Counted from the stretch's first letter, positions 8,385-17,371 are shown. The stretch is 46,123 bases of DNA from Phascolarctobacterium_A sp034086985 (GCA_034086985.1 JAXDZG010000008.1:1-46123), one strand, 5' to 3'. Numbers and translations: made by a program. The notes: generated by a model not told the origin, from the sequence alone.

Positions 8385-8885
8385 GTGGCGAACTTCGAAA
8401 ATAAAGAAAACGAATTGCAAGAAAGAGTCGTTTTAATAAACCGTGTTGCTAAGGTTGTTAAAGGCGGACGTCGTTTCTCCTTCGCTGCACTTGTTGTTGT
8501 AGGTGATGAAAATGGTCATGTAGGCATGGGCCTGGGTAAAGCTGCAGAGGTTCCTGAAGCTATCCGCAAGGGCGTTGAAGACGCTAAGAAAAACCTGGTT
8601 AGCGTTCCTCTGGTAGGCACCACCATTCCTCATGAAATCATTGGTGTATTCGGCGCAGGCCGCGTATTCCTGAAACCGGCTAGAAAAGGTACCGGCGTTA
8701 TCGCTGGCGGCCCCGTTCGTGCCGTATTGGAACTGGCAGGCGTTCGTGATATCCTGACCAAATCTCAAGGTTCTAACAACCCGAACAATATGGTTCGTGC
8801 AACCATTGAAGCTCTGAAGACCTTGAAATCTGCTGAATCTGTTGCAGCTCTGCGTGGTAAAACCGTAGAAGAACTGCTGGGCTAA
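8385..8885 (+). CDS. rpsE: 30S ribosomal protein S5
   Basis: The 166-residue GTG-start protein has ELQERVVLINRVAKVVKGGRR-type N-terminal S5 double-stranded RNA-binding region, GMGLGKAAEVPEAIRKGVEDAKK, and GTGVIAGGPVRAVLE. S5 is a decoding fidelity protein near the mRNA entry. AGAAGGAGG precedes it by about 8 nt. Confidence 0.97.
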   Translation: MANFENKENELQERVVLINRVAKVVKGGRRFSFAALVVVGDENGHVGMGLGKAAEVPEAIRKGVEDAKKNLVSVPLVGTTIPHEIIGVFGAGRVFLKPARKGTGVIAGGPVRAVLELAGVRDILTKSQGSNNPNNMVRATIEALKTLKSAESVAALRGKTVEELLG

Positions 8886-8900
8886 GAGGAGGAATTTGTC

Positions 8901-9080
8901 ATGGCACAAGTTAAAATCACCCTGACCCGCAGCCTGATCGGTTACCCCAAAGATCAACGCGCAACCGTAAAAGCTCTGGGCTTAGGCAAAATTAATACTA
9001 GCGTAGTTAAAGAAGATACTCCGACTATTCGCGGCATGATTCATAAAGTAGAACATCTCGTGAAAGTTGAAGAAGCGTAA
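8901..9080 (+). CDS. rpmD: 50S ribosomal protein L30
   Basis: A short 59-residue frame begins MAQVKITLTRSLIGYPKDQR and continues with TVKALGLGKINTSVVKED and GMIHKVEHLVKVEE. This is the standard short bacterial L30, present between rpsE and rplO as expected. AGAGGAGG precedes the ATG by 9 nt. Confidence 0.97.
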   Translation: MAQVKITLTRSLIGYPKDQRATVKALGLGKINTSVVKEDTPTIRGMIHKVEHLVKVEEA

Positions 9081-9101
9081 GACAAGGAGGTGTACTTGAA
9101 G

Positions 9102-9542
9102 ATGAATTTACATGAATTGTCTCCCGCTCCGGGATCTAAACGTGTAGCAGTTCGCGTAGGTCGTGGCCTGGGCTCCGGCCTCGGCAAAACTTCCGGTAAA
9201 GGCCAGAAGGGTCAAAAATCCCGTTCCGGCGGCGTAAAGCGCCCTGGTTTTGAAGGTGGTCAAAGACCTTTGTACCTGCGTCTTCCGAAACGCGGTTTCT
9301 ACAATAAATTTGGTAAAGATTATGTTGAAATCAACGTTTCCGTACTCAATCGTTTTGAGGACGGCACCGTTGTTGAACCTGTAATGCTCATTGAAGAAGG
9401 TATCGTTAAGAATGTTCGCGACGGTATCCGTATTCTTGGCAATGGTGAATTGACCAAAAAGCTTACTGTTCAAGCTATGGGCTTCAGCAAAACCGCTGAA
9501 GAAAAAATCATTGCAGCTGGCGGTAAGATTGAGGTGATCTAA
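9102..9542 (+). CDS. rplO: 50S ribosomal protein L15
   Basis: L15 is a late assembly protein of the 50S subunit. The Gly-rich extended N-terminus (GRGLGSGLGKTSGKGQKGQ) and FEGGQRPLYLRLPKRGF are typical. Starts at GTG 9090 (inside the SD) and TTG 9096 (5 nt away) are less likely than ATG 9102, 11 nt after AAGGAGG, which gives the conserved MNLHELSPAPG start and 146 residues. The SD for secY (GAGGTGAT) lies in the last codons. Confidence 0.96.
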   Translation: MNLHELSPAPGSKRVAVRVGRGLGSGLGKTSGKGQKGQKSRSGGVKRPGFEGGQRPLYLRLPKRGFYNKFGKDYVEINVSVLNRFEDGTVVEPVMLIEEGIVKNVRDGIRILGNGELTKKLTVQAMGFSKTAEEKIIAAGGKIEVI

Positions 9543-9543
9543 A

Positions 9544-10800
9544 GTGTTAGCAGCCCTCGCAAACATTTTTAGAATTACAGAACTCAGGCAAAAAGTTATA
9601 TTTACTCTCGCCATGTTCATCGTATTCAGGGCTGGAACACATATACCTGTTCCTGGCGTAAACGCTTCAGTAATTGAACAGCTCTTCCGCAGCGGCAACC
9701 TGTTTGGCCTGCTAGATATGTTCAGCGGCGGCGCCTTGAGCAAATTCTCAATTTTTGCTATGAGTATTACCCCATATATCAATGCTTCTATTATTTTGCA
9801 GCTGTTGAAGGTGGTTGTACCAACCTTGGAGCAATGGTCCAAGGAGGGCGAAGAAGGCTATAAGAAAACGACAAAGCTCACTCGTATGCTGACGGTGGCT
9901 TTGGCGTTTATCCAAGCCTGCGGCATGGCCTACGGCCTGCGCATGGCAATCAATAACCCCGGAATTGGTTCAATTCTGCTGATTGCCCTGACCTTAACCG
10001 CAGGAACGATCTTCCTCATGTGGATTGGTGAGCAGATGACTGCTCGCGGTGTTGGCAATGGTATCTCCCTAATCATCTTTGCCGGTATCGTTTCCAGACT
10101 GCCCGATGGCTTAAAAATAATTTTCCAATATTTACAAGCAGGCACGGTCAACATCTTGAACGTAATTTTGTTCGCGGCTATTGCTCTGGCCATGATCGTT
10201 TTCGTAATCATGATTTCCCAGGGTATTCGCAAAATTCCCGTTCAATATGCAAAGCGTGTTGTAGGCAAGAAAGCATATGGCGGTCATACCAGCTATATTC
10301 CCTTAAAGGTTAACACAGCAGGCGTTATTCCCATCATCTTCGCTTCCAGCGTTTTGATGTTCCCTGTGACTATCGCCCAGTTTGTGGATGTTCCTTGGGT
10401 TAAAACCCTTGGTAAGTGGTTCGAATGGGGTAGCCCCGTGCAGACCACTCTCTACGTTCTGATGATTTTGTTCTTCACTTACTTCTACACAGCAGTAAGC
10501 TTTAACATCGGAGACCTTTCCGATAACATCAAAAAGAACGGCGGCTTTATCCCGGGACTTCGTCCTGGTAAGCCTACAACTGATTATCTTGATAGAGTAA
10601 TGTCCAGAATAACTCTGGCAGGCGCCATCTTCCTCTCTTTAATCGCGCTGATGCCTCATGCTATTGGCTGGATGACCCGCATCGAAGGTATTTACTTCGG
10701 CGGTACTGCTCTTTTGATCGTAGTTGGCGTTGCATTGGATACTATGAAGCAGATAGAGTCTCTGGTACTGATGCGTCATTATCATGGCTTTATGAAATAG
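9544..10800 (+). CDS. secY: Protein translocase subunit SecY
   Basis: SecY forms the channel of the SecYEG translocon in the cytoplasmic membrane. The 418-residue protein has ten hydrophobic segments and the SecY landmarks FRAGTHIPVPG (near residue 28), the plug region GGALSKFSIFAMSITPYI and GERMTARGVGNGISLII-like GEQMTARGVGNG. It starts with GTG one base after the rplO stop, so it is probably translationally coupled. Its place in the spc operon is canonical. Confidence 0.98.
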   Translation: MLAALANIFRITELRQKVIFTLAMFIVFRAGTHIPVPGVNASVIEQLFRSGNLFGLLDMFSGGALSKFSIFAMSITPYINASIILQLLKVVVPTLEQWSKEGEEGYKKTTKLTRMLTVALAFIQACGMAYGLRMAINNPGIGSILLIALTLTAGTIFLMWIGEQMTARGVGNGISLIIFAGIVSRLPDGLKIIFQYLQAGTVNILNVILFAAIALAMIVFVIMISQGIRKIPVQYAKRVVGKKAYGGHTSYIPLKVNTAGVIPIIFASSVLMFPVTIAQFVDVPWVKTLGKWFEWGSPVQTTLYVLMILFFTYFYTAVSFNIGDLSDNIKKNGGFIPGLRPGKPTTDYLDRVMSRITLAGAIFLSLIALMPHAIGWMTRIEGIYFGGTALLIVVGVALDTMKQIESLVLMRHYHGFMK

Positions 10801-10812
10801 GAGGAATTCAGA

Positions 10813-11463
10813 ATGTATATTCTTTTAATGGGACCTCCGGGTGCTGGCAAAGGCACTCAAGCAGAAAGACTCATTGATGAATTTAAAATCCCTCACATCT
10901 CTACAGGTGACATGTTCCGTGCTGCTGTAAAGCAAGGCACCGAGCTTGGTAAAGAGGCAAAAAGATACATGGACGCTGGTGGCTTGGTCCCCGACGTCGT
11001 AACCATTGGCATCGTTCGTGAAGGCTTGTCCAAGCCTGAATGTGCAAATGGCTTCATTTTAGATGGCTTCCCGAGAACTGAGGAGCAAGCAATTGCTCTG
11101 GACGGAATCCTGAAAGACCTGGGCATTAAATTGACCGGTGTTGTGAATATCGCTGTTCCCGACTCCGAGCTGGTTGGCCGTGTAACCGGTCGCCGCATCT
11201 GCAAATCCTGCGGCGCAACCTACCACGTAAGCTTCAACCCCAGCAAGGTAGAGGGCGTGTGCGATAAGTGCGGCGGCAACCTCTATCAACGCGATGACGA
11301 TAAAGAGGAAACCGTAAAGAATCGTTTACAAGCATATCATGCTCAAACTGAACCGTTGATCGAGTACTATACCAAACAAGGCTTATTCAAGGACATCGAC
11401 GGCCTACAGGCTATCGACAAGGTATATGCTGATGTTAAGGCTAGTCTCGGATGTAGCAAATAA
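10813..11463 (+). CDS. adk: Adenylate kinase, zinc-LID form
   Basis: The enzyme converts ATP and AMP to two ADP in the cytoplasm. The P-loop GPPGAGKGT is at residues 7-15, the AMP-binding DGFPRT at about 84-89, and the long LID domain carries four cysteines (C130, C133, C150, C153) that form the structural zinc site of Gram-positive type Adk. Length 216 is normal. AGGAGG precedes the ATG. The methionine aminopeptidase gene usually found next is absent; infA follows after 12 nt. Confidence 0.98.
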   Translation: MYILLMGPPGAGKGTQAERLIDEFKIPHISTGDMFRAAVKQGTELGKEAKRYMDAGGLVPDVVTIGIVREGLSKPECANGFILDGFPRTEEQAIALDGILKDLGIKLTGVVNIAVPDSELVGRVTGRRICKSCGATYHVSFNPSKVEGVCDKCGGNLYQRDDDKEETVKNRLQAYHAQTEPLIEYYTKQGLFKDIDGLQAIDKVYADVKASLGCSK

Positions 11464-11475
11464 GGAGGTAAAGAA

Positions 11476-11694
11476 GTGTCCAAACAGGATGTAATTGAGG
11501 TTGAAGGCACAATTCTTGAAGCACTTCCCAATGCTATGTTCCAAGTACAACTGGTAAACGGTCATGTAATTCTAGCACATATATCCGGTAAGATTCGTAT
11601 GAACTTCATCAAGATTTTGCCTGGTGATAAGGTTACCGTGGAGCTTACTCCGTACGACCTCAATCGTGGAAGAATTACTTATCGGTATAAATAA
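11476..11694 (+). CDS. infA: Translation initiation factor IF-1
   Basis: The 72-residue GTG-start protein (SKQDVIEVEGTILEALPN) is a full-length S1/OB-fold IF-1, ending TPYDLNRGRITYRYK. IF-1 binds the 30S A site during initiation. TAAGGAGG overlaps the adk stop region. It is followed by rpmJ, rpsM and rpsK, the usual order. Confidence 0.98.
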   Translation: MSKQDVIEVEGTILEALPNAMFQVQLVNGHVILAHISGKIRMNFIKILPGDKVTVELTPYDLNRGRITYRYK

Positions 11695-11723
11695 CCAAGA
11701 CAGGCAAAGAGGAGGTTTAAATT

Positions 11724-11837
11724 ATGAAAGTAAGACCGTCTGTTAAGCCAATATGTGAAAAATGCAAAGTCATTAAACGTAAAGGCCATGTAATGGTAAT
11801 TTGCGAAAACCCGAAGCATAAACAAAAACAAGGTTAA
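11724..11837 (+). CDS. rpmJ: 50S ribosomal protein L36, zinc form
   Basis: This 37-residue protein begins MKVRPSVKPICEKCKVIKR. It is the zinc-binding C+ form of L36, with C11, C14, C27 and H32 as ligands. Length and position between infA and rpsM are typical. AAAGAGGAGG precedes the ATG. Confidence 0.97.
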   Translation: MKVRPSVKPICEKCKVIKRKGHVMVICENPKHKQKQG

Positions 11838-11854
11838 GAAGGAGGTGCACATTA

Positions 11855-12223
11855 ATGGCACGTATTTCTGGTGTCGATTTGCCGAGAGATAAACGCATTG
11901 AGTATGCACTGCCGTATATTTATGGTATCGGCCTGACTCTCTCTCGTGAAATCTTAGCTAAAACTGGTATCAATCCTGACACTCGCGTTCGTGATCTGAC
12001 CGAGGAAGAAGTTTCCAAGATTCGTGAGACCCTGGATAACGACTATAAAGTAGAAGGTGACCTCCGCCGTGAGGAATCCCTCAACATCAAACGCTTAATT
12101 GAAATTGGCTCCTATCGTGGCCGTAGACATCGTATGGGTCTGCCCGTACGTGGTCAAAACACTAAGAACAATGCCCGCACCCGTAAAGGTCCGAAACGTA
12201 CTATTGCAGGCAAGAAGAAATAA
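11855..12223 (+). CDS. rpsM: 30S ribosomal protein S13
   Basis: The 122-residue protein has RISGVDLPRDKRIEYALPYIYGIG at the N-terminus, a helix-two-turn-helix region and the signature RGRRHRMGLPVRGQNTKNNAR, ending GPKRTIAGKKK. S13 lies at the top of the 30S head, contacts tRNA in the P site and forms bridges to the 50S subunit. AAGGAGG is well placed before the ATG. Confidence 0.98.
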   Translation: MARISGVDLPRDKRIEYALPYIYGIGLTLSREILAKTGINPDTRVRDLTEEEVSKIRETLDNDYKVEGDLRREESLNIKRLIEIGSYRGRRHRMGLPVRGQNTKNNARTRKGPKRTIAGKKK

Positions 12224-12245
12224 TTAGCGAGGGAGGGATAAACCA

Positions 12246-12638
12246 GTGGCTGGCAAGAAAGTTGTTCGCAACAAAAAGAAAGTTAGCAAAAATATCATTA
12301 ACGGTGTAGCACACATTCGCTCCACCTTCAATAATACTATTGTTACCATCTCCGATACTGAAGGTAACGTTTTGAGCTGGGCCTCCGCAGGCGGCCTCGG
12401 TTTCCGTGGCAGCCGTAAGAGCACTCCGTTTGCTGCACAAATGGCTGCTGAAGAAGCAACCAAAGCTGCTATGGAGCATGGCTTGAAAAATGTTGAAGTA
12501 TTTGTAAAAGGCCCCGGCGCAGGTCGTGAAGCTGCTATCCGTGCACTTCAAGCTGCAGGTCTGGAAGTTAACTCCATTAAGGACGTTACCCCCATTCCGC
12601 ATAACGGCTGCCGTCCGCCGAAACGTAGAAGAGTATAA
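12246..12638 (+). CDS. rpsK: 30S ribosomal protein S11
   Basis: The 130-residue GTG-start protein contains GVAHIRSTFNNTIVTISD, KSTPFAAQMAAE and the PIPHNGCRPPKRRRV end, all diagnostic of S11. S11 forms part of the platform near the mRNA exit. GAGGGAGGG is about 7 nt upstream. Confidence 0.98.
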   Translation: MAGKKVVRNKKKVSKNIINGVAHIRSTFNNTIVTISDTEGNVLSWASAGGLGFRGSRKSTPFAAQMAAEEATKAAMEHGLKNVEVFVKGPGAGREAAIRALQAAGLEVNSIKDVTPIPHNGCRPPKRRRV

Positions 12639-12654
12639 TTGGAGGTGTACATAG

Positions 12655-13248
12655 ATGGCAATTGATAGAACGCCTGTCCTGAAAAGATGCAGATCTTTAG
12701 GTCTTGCTCCTCAATTTCTGGGCATTAGCAAGGAATCTAAGCGCCAAGCTAAACGCCAAAACAGAAAGAAAAGCGAGTATGGCATTCAGTTAACTGAAAA
12801 ACAAAAAGCTAAATTTATCTATGGTGTCCTGGAAAAACAATTCCGTGGCTACTATGATAAAGCTAAGAAAATGGAAGGCATCACCGGTGAAAACCTGTTG
12901 ATCCTTTTGGAAAGAAGAATTGATAACGTTGTTTTCCGTCTGGGCTTGGCTAACACCCGCCGTCAAGCTCGCCAAATCGTAAGACATGGCCATATTGCTG
13001 TTAACGGCAAACGTTTGGACATTCCTTCCGCATTGGTTAGAGTTGGTGACGTTGTTACCGTTATGGAAAACAGCCGTGCTAAGGAATATTTCAAAGGCAT
13101 GGACGAAACTCTGGCTACTAAAGCAGTTCCGGCTTGGCTGGTTCTGGATGCTGCTAACCTGAGCGGCAAAGTAGATCGTTACCCGACTCGTGAGGAAATT
13201 GATGTTCCTATTGAAGAGCACTTCATCGTTGAGTTGTACTCTAAATAA
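12655..13248 (+). CDS. rpsD: 30S ribosomal protein S4
   Basis: The 197-residue protein nucleates 30S assembly. The S4 RNA-binding domain lies around residues 87-150 (ERRIDNVVFRLGLANTRRQARQIV and GHIAVNGKRLDIPS). The N-terminal segment (AIDRTPVLKRCRSLGLAPQFLG) lacks the four-cysteine zinc knuckle of the other S4 type and differs from the common ARYTGP start; from memory this variant occurs in Negativicutes. It is placed before rpoA as in alpha operons. Confidence 0.96.
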   Translation: MAIDRTPVLKRCRSLGLAPQFLGISKESKRQAKRQNRKKSEYGIQLTEKQKAKFIYGVLEKQFRGYYDKAKKMEGITGENLLILLERRIDNVVFRLGLANTRRQARQIVRHGHIAVNGKRLDIPSALVRVGDVVTVMENSRAKEYFKGMDETLATKAVPAWLVLDAANLSGKVDRYPTREEIDVPIEEHFIVELYSK

Positions 13249-13318
13249 TTAATGAACATCTTGTGCCACCCACTGAGAGACGTATTGTGGTAATACGCGA
13301 AAGAAGGAGGCTTTCCGA

Positions 13319-14281
13319 ATGATTGAAATGGAAAAACCTAAGATGGTTACAGCTGAGATCAGCGAAGATGGTCGCTATGGCAAATTTGTTTGGGAGCCGC
13401 TGGAGAGAGGCTATGGCATTACACTGGGCAACAGCCTGCGTCGTGTACTGCTGTCCTCCCTGCCGGGTGCCGCAGTAACTTACGTTAAGATTGACGGTGT
13501 ACTGCATGAGTTTGCTACTATTCCTGGTGTTCGCGAGGATGTTGCTGACATCATCCTGAACATCAAGGCATTGTGCCTGAAAATGGAAGGCGAAGAGGAA
13601 AAAGTCCTGCGCATTGAATGCTCCGGTGAGCAAGAGGTAACTGCAGCTAATATTGTGGCTGACAGCGATGTAGAGATTTTGAACCCTGAGCTGCACATTG
13701 CGACTTTGGATAAGGACGCAGTATTCAATATGGAAATCCATGTTGATAAAGGCCTCGGTTATGTGCCTGCGGATAAAAACAAGCAACCGGATCAACCTAT
13801 CGGCATTATTCCGGTAGATTCCATTTACTCCCCTATTACCAGAGTAAAATTTGCTGTTAATGATACCCGCGTAGGTAATGTTACTAACTACGACAAGCTG
13901 ACTTTGGAAGTTTGGACCGATGGTAGCATTATGCCTGATGAAGCTGTAAATATGGCTTCCGGCATCTTAATTGATTATCTCAAGTTGTTCCATACTGGCG
14001 ATGCTGATGCTGGTACTATCAACCTAAAGGGCGGTAGTGAAGCTGTAGCAGAGGATAAGCCTGAAAATGGACCGGCTCAAATGTCCATTGACGATCTTGA
14101 TCTGTCCGTTCGCAGCAATAACTGCTTGCGTCGCGCCGGTATCAATACCGTTGAGGAATTAACTCAAAAGACCGAAGAAGATATGATGAAGGTTCGTAAC
14201 CTGGGTAAGAAATCCTTGGATGAAGTTAAGAAGAAGCTTAGCGATCTTGGATTGTCCTTACGCAAAACTGATGAAGAATAA
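13319..14281 (+). CDS. rpoA: DNA-directed RNA polymerase subunit alpha
   Basis: The 320-residue protein has the assembly domain (GYGITLGNSLRRVLLSSLPG near residues 35-54, with the conserved Arg pair) and a C-terminal DNA/activator-binding domain (about 255-315, LRRAGINTVEELTQK and NLGKKSLDEV). Two copies nucleate the core polymerase. AAGAAGGAGG is 8 nt before the ATG. It is followed 19 nt later by rplQ. Confidence 0.98.
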   Translation: MIEMEKPKMVTAEISEDGRYGKFVWEPLERGYGITLGNSLRRVLLSSLPGAAVTYVKIDGVLHEFATIPGVREDVADIILNIKALCLKMEGEEEKVLRIECSGEQEVTAANIVADSDVEILNPELHIATLDKDAVFNMEIHVDKGLGYVPADKNKQPDQPIGIIPVDSIYSPITRVKFAVNDTRVGNVTNYDKLTLEVWTDGSIMPDEAVNMASGILIDYLKLFHTGDADAGTINLKGGSEAVAEDKPENGPAQMSIDDLDLSVRSNNCLRRAGINTVEELTQKTEEDMMKVRNLGKKSLDEVKKKLSDLGLSLRKTDEE

Positions 14282-14300
14282 TTAAGGGGGTCAGAAGCAC

Positions 14301-14639
14301 ATGGCATACAGAAAACTGGGTCGTAACTCCAGCAACCGTAAAGCTCTGTTTCGTAGCATTTTAACTTCCTTCTTCAAATATGGCAGAATCGAAACAACCG
14401 TTACCAAAGCTAAAGAAGTTGCTAAGCAATCCGCTCAACTGATTACTTTGGCAAAACGCAATGACCTGCATGCTCGTCGTCAGGTTCTGGCTGTACTGGT
14501 TGATGAAACTGTTACCAAAAAGCTGTTTGAAGAAATCGCTCCGAAATATGAAGGCAGACAAGGCGGCTTTACTCGTATTTACAGAGTAGGTCCCCGTCGC
14601 GGCGATGCTGCAGAAATGGCTATTATCGAGCTCATCTAA
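14301..14639 (+). CDS. rplQ: 50S ribosomal protein L17
   Basis: The 112-residue protein begins MAYRKLGRNSSNRKALFRS and ends with GGFTRIYRVGPRRGDAAEMAIIEL, both characteristic. It surrounds the exit tunnel on the 50S subunit. It is the last gene of the superoperon and is followed by a strong terminator. Confidence 0.98.
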   Translation: MAYRKLGRNSSNRKALFRSILTSFFKYGRIETTVTKAKEVAKQSAQLITLAKRNDLHARRQVLAVLVDETVTKKLFEEIAPKYEGRQGGFTRIYRVGPRRGDAAEMAIIELI

Positions 14640-14655
14640 TAAAGCGAGCACAATG

Positions 14656-14689
14656 AAGCAGGAACTTCGGTTCCTGCTTTTTCTTTTTG
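14656..14689 (+). terminator. Terminator of the ribosomal superoperon
   Basis: A 10-bp perfect stem pairs 14656-14665 (AAGCAGGAAC) with 14670-14679 (GTTCCTGCTT) around a TTCG tetraloop, followed by a T-rich run. This is the first clear terminator after the one following tuf, so rpsJ to rplQ is probably one unit, possibly with internal promoters. Confidence 0.92.
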
Positions 14690-14739
14690 TGCATTTGTAG
14701 TAAAATATGATTATAGAGCAATTGCACAGGAGGAAAAAT

Positions 14740-15939
14740 ATGCTTACGAAAAGTTTTATAGAGTTTTTATACGAAGCAGCCCATATCCAACGCTGGAATG
14801 AGCATATTCGCCCCATGGGCTTTACCGAATTGGATAAACAAGCCCATAAAATGATGATCGTGTATGTGCTGGCACGCCATGAGGAGGATGACCACGGCGC
14901 TAAAATCAATTGGCGCAGGTTGATTGAGGGCGGTATTTTTGAGTTCCTACAGCGCAATGTGCTTACGGATATCAAGCCAACCGTGTTCCATGAGATGATG
15001 CGTGTTTATGGCAAGGAGCTCAATGCTTGGGTCTATGGGGAGCTGCGCAGACGCATCCCGGATATCCAAGAAGAGTTCATGCAAAAGATGCAGCGCTATC
15101 TAGAGGATGCAAGCTACTGTCCTATGGAAAAGAAGCTCCTCAGAGCTGCGCATTATTTGGCAACTAAATGGGAGTTTGAAATAATCTATCATTTCAACGA
15201 AGGCATTTACGGTAGCGAGGATACTAAGGCGATTATCGAAAGCGAGCTGGAGGATCATTATGATTTGGCAGCAGTGAAGAAGCTGGCACTGAAGGGTAAG
15301 AGCAGTAAATTTATCGACTTGATTGGTCAGCTACGCTTTCAAAGGCGTTGGGCTCAATCTCCTCGCGTGCCGGAGACTTCAGTTATGGGGCACGTGCTTT
15401 TGGTAGCCATTATGGGTTATTTCTGTGCTGTGAAATTAGGCGCCTGCGATGAGCGCATAGTGGGCGATTTTCTGTGCGGCCTATTCCACGATTTGCCGGA
15501 GGTGCTCACCCGTGATATTGTGAGCCCAGTGAAGCGCAGTGTGCCGGGTCTAGATGACTTGATTAAAAAGATTGAAGAGCGCTTGGTGGCAGAAAAAATT
15601 CTGCCTCTGTTGCCCTACAGCTGGCATGAGGATATTTTGTACTATACCCAAAATGAATTCACCAATAGAGTGAAGGTACATGGGCAAATTTTGCAGACGA
15701 CTATAGAAGAGATTAATCAGCACTATAATGAGCAGGGCTATCACGCTATTGATGGTCAGGTTTTGAAGGCCTGCGATAATCTGGCTGCTTTCGTCGAGGT
15801 ATGGCTGAGCAGGCGCTATGGCATCACCTCTCCCCATATGGAGGAGGGCGAGAAGGGCATCAGAGCCATGTATAAGAATAAGGTCATCGGCGGCATAGAT
15901 TTTGGTCGAGTTTATGATGAGTTCCCATTAAATAAGTGA
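14740..15939 (+). CDS. HD-domain phosphohydrolase (YfbR-like, substrate unknown)
   Basis: This 399-residue protein is a predicted metal-dependent phosphohydrolase. It has HD-superfamily ligands in the spacing of YfbR-type 5'-nucleotidases: ETSVMGHVLL with His at about residue 218, and LFHDLPEVLTRD with His-Asp at about 250-251. The roughly 190-residue N-terminal half is helical and I do not recognise it as a named domain. An in-frame ATG lies upstream at 14707, but the ATG at 14740 has CAGGAGG in good spacing. It stands alone between two terminators, so context gives no substrate. Confidence 0.8.
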   Translation: MLTKSFIEFLYEAAHIQRWNEHIRPMGFTELDKQAHKMMIVYVLARHEEDDHGAKINWRRLIEGGIFEFLQRNVLTDIKPTVFHEMMRVYGKELNAWVYGELRRRIPDIQEEFMQKMQRYLEDASYCPMEKKLLRAAHYLATKWEFEIIYHFNEGIYGSEDTKAIIESELEDHYDLAAVKKLALKGKSSKFIDLIGQLRFQRRWAQSPRVPETSVMGHVLLVAIMGYFCAVKLGACDERIVGDFLCGLFHDLPEVLTRDIVSPVKRSVPGLDDLIKKIEERLVAEKILPLLPYSWHEDILYYTQNEFTNRVKVHGQILQTTIEEINQHYNEQGYHAIDGQVLKACDNLAAFVEVWLSRRYGITSPHMEEGEKGIRAMYKNKVIGGIDFGRVYDEFPLNK

Positions 15940-15951
15940 ATTATATTGTGA

Positions 15952-15980
15952 AAAGGCAGCTCTTTTAGGGCTGTCTTTTA
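15952..15980 (+). terminator. Terminator after the HD-domain gene
   Basis: A 9-bp stem AAAGGCAGC (15952-15960)/GCTGTCTTT (15970-15978), with one G-T pair, encloses a 9-nt loop and runs into T-rich sequence. Confidence 0.8.
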
Positions 15981-16060
15981 TTATGCTAGCCTAATGAGCA
16001 TGATTATCCATATAGAGTACACTATAAATGCAAAATCTTTGTGAAATTAGCTGAAAATTA

Positions 16061-16090
16061 TTTACAAGTATTCTGTATACACGTTATAAT
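16061..16090 (+). promoter_or_regulatory. Sigma-A type promoter of gdhA
   Basis: TTTACA (16061-16066), an 18-nt spacer and a perfect TATAAT (16085-16090). Transcription would start about 40 nt before the gdhA ATG. Confidence 0.75.
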
Positions 16091-16135
16091 AAGAGCAGAA
16101 CAAGGGAGAAAATACCTTGTAAAGGAGGCGTGATT

Positions 16136-17371
16136 ATGAATATTTTTGAAATGGCCCAAATTCCTCTGAATAAAGCGATTGAGGCAATGCAGCTGGACGC
16201 TGGTGCAGCCCAAATTATTGCTACTCCCGAGCGTACTTTAGAGGTTTCAATTCCTGTGAAGATGGACGATGGTACGACTAAGGTTTTCACCGGCTATCGC
16301 AGCCAGCACAGCACTATTCTTGGACCGGCCAAGGGCGGTGTGCGTTATCATCAGAATGTGAACATGGACGAGGTTAAGACCTTGGCCTTTTGGATGACCT
16401 GCAAATGCGCTGTAGCAGGCCTGCCCTATGGCGGTGGCAAGGGCGGTATTATTGTGGATCCCTCCAAGCTTTCTAAGCGTGAATTAGAGGCCTTGACTCG
16501 TGGGTTTATTGATAAAATCGCGCCGATTATTGGCGAAAAGAGAGATATTCCCGCTCCTGATATGAATACTAATGCTCAGATTATGGGCTGGATGATGGAT
16601 GAATTTAGCAAACTGACCGGTCAATACGAGCCTGGGTTTATTACTGGTAAGGCTATTGCTGTGGGCGGGTCCCTAGGTCGTACTGCTGCTACCGGCCGTG
16701 GTGTCGTAGTGGCCGCTCTGGAGGCTTTGAAGCTGAAGGGCATCGCCCCGAGTGATGCTACTGCAGCTGTGCAGGGCTTTGGCAATGTGGGCAGCTGGAC
16801 AGCGAAGCTGTTCTGTGATGCTGGGGTTAAGGTTGTGGCTTTGAGCGACGTTTTTGGCGCAATTTACAATCCCGATGGCTTTGATTGCTATGATGTAGAT
16901 AGATATGTGAAGGAGACAGGTAGTGTTGTAGGGTATCCTGGTAGCAAGGCGATTACGAATGCTGAGCTTTTGGCTATGAAGGTAACTGTTTTGGCACCCT
17001 GCGCTATGGAGCTACAGATTACCGCGGAAAATGCAGATGCTGTACAAGCTACGATTATCGCCGAGGGTGCTAATGGACCCACAACTCCGGATGCGGATGC
17101 TATTCTTGATGCTAAGGGAGTATTTGTAGTACCGGATATTTTGGCTAATGGTGGCGGCGTAACCGTAAGCTATTTTGAATGGGTTCAGAATTTGTATCGT
17201 TATTTCTGGAGCGAGGAAGAGGTTATTGAGAAGCAGACGGCGATGATGATTAAGGCGTTTAAGGAAGTGCATGCGAAGGCAGAGCAATATGGCGTTGATA
17301 TGCGTGTTGCTGCGTATATTGTGGCACTGTCCAGCCTAGTTGAGGCAATGAAAATCCGCGGCATGTTCTAA
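16136..17371 (+). CDS. gdhA: Glutamate dehydrogenase (Glu/Leu/Phe/Val dehydrogenase family)
   Basis: The enzyme interconverts glutamate and 2-oxoglutarate plus ammonia with NAD(P). The 411-residue protein has the substrate-domain motifs LGPAKGGVRYH and PYGGGKGGI (catalytic Lys about residue 102), the conserved PAPDMNT, and a Rossmann domain with VQGFGNVGS around residue 210. A GTG at 16130 lies too close to the SD AAAGGAGG; the ATG at 16136 is spaced correctly. It is monocistronic with a strong promoter and terminator, which would fit amino-acid fermentation; cofactor preference cannot be read with certainty. Confidence 0.94.
   Translation: MNIFEMAQIPLNKAIEAMQLDAGAAQIIATPERTLEVSIPVKMDDGTTKVFTGYRSQHSTILGPAKGGVRYHQNVNMDEVKTLAFWMTCKCAVAGLPYGGGKGGIIVDPSKLSKRELEALTRGFIDKIAPIIGEKRDIPAPDMNTNAQIMGWMMDEFSKLTGQYEPGFITGKAIAVGGSLGRTAATGRGVVVAALEALKLKGIAPSDATAAVQGFGNVGSWTAKLFCDAGVKVVALSDVFGAIYNPDGFDCYDVDRYVKETGSVVGYPGSKAITNAELLAMKVTVLAPCAMELQITAENADAVQATIIAEGANGPTTPDADAILDAKGVFVVPDILANGGGVTVSYFEWVQNLYRYFWSEEEVIEKQTAMMIKAFKEVHAKAEQYGVDMRVAAYIVALSSLVEAMKIRGMF

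Noticed and set aside
14678..14711. Promoter for the HD-domain gene
   Set aside because: TATGAT at 14706 is acceptable, but the only -35 candidates are T-rich bases of the preceding terminator; not convincing.
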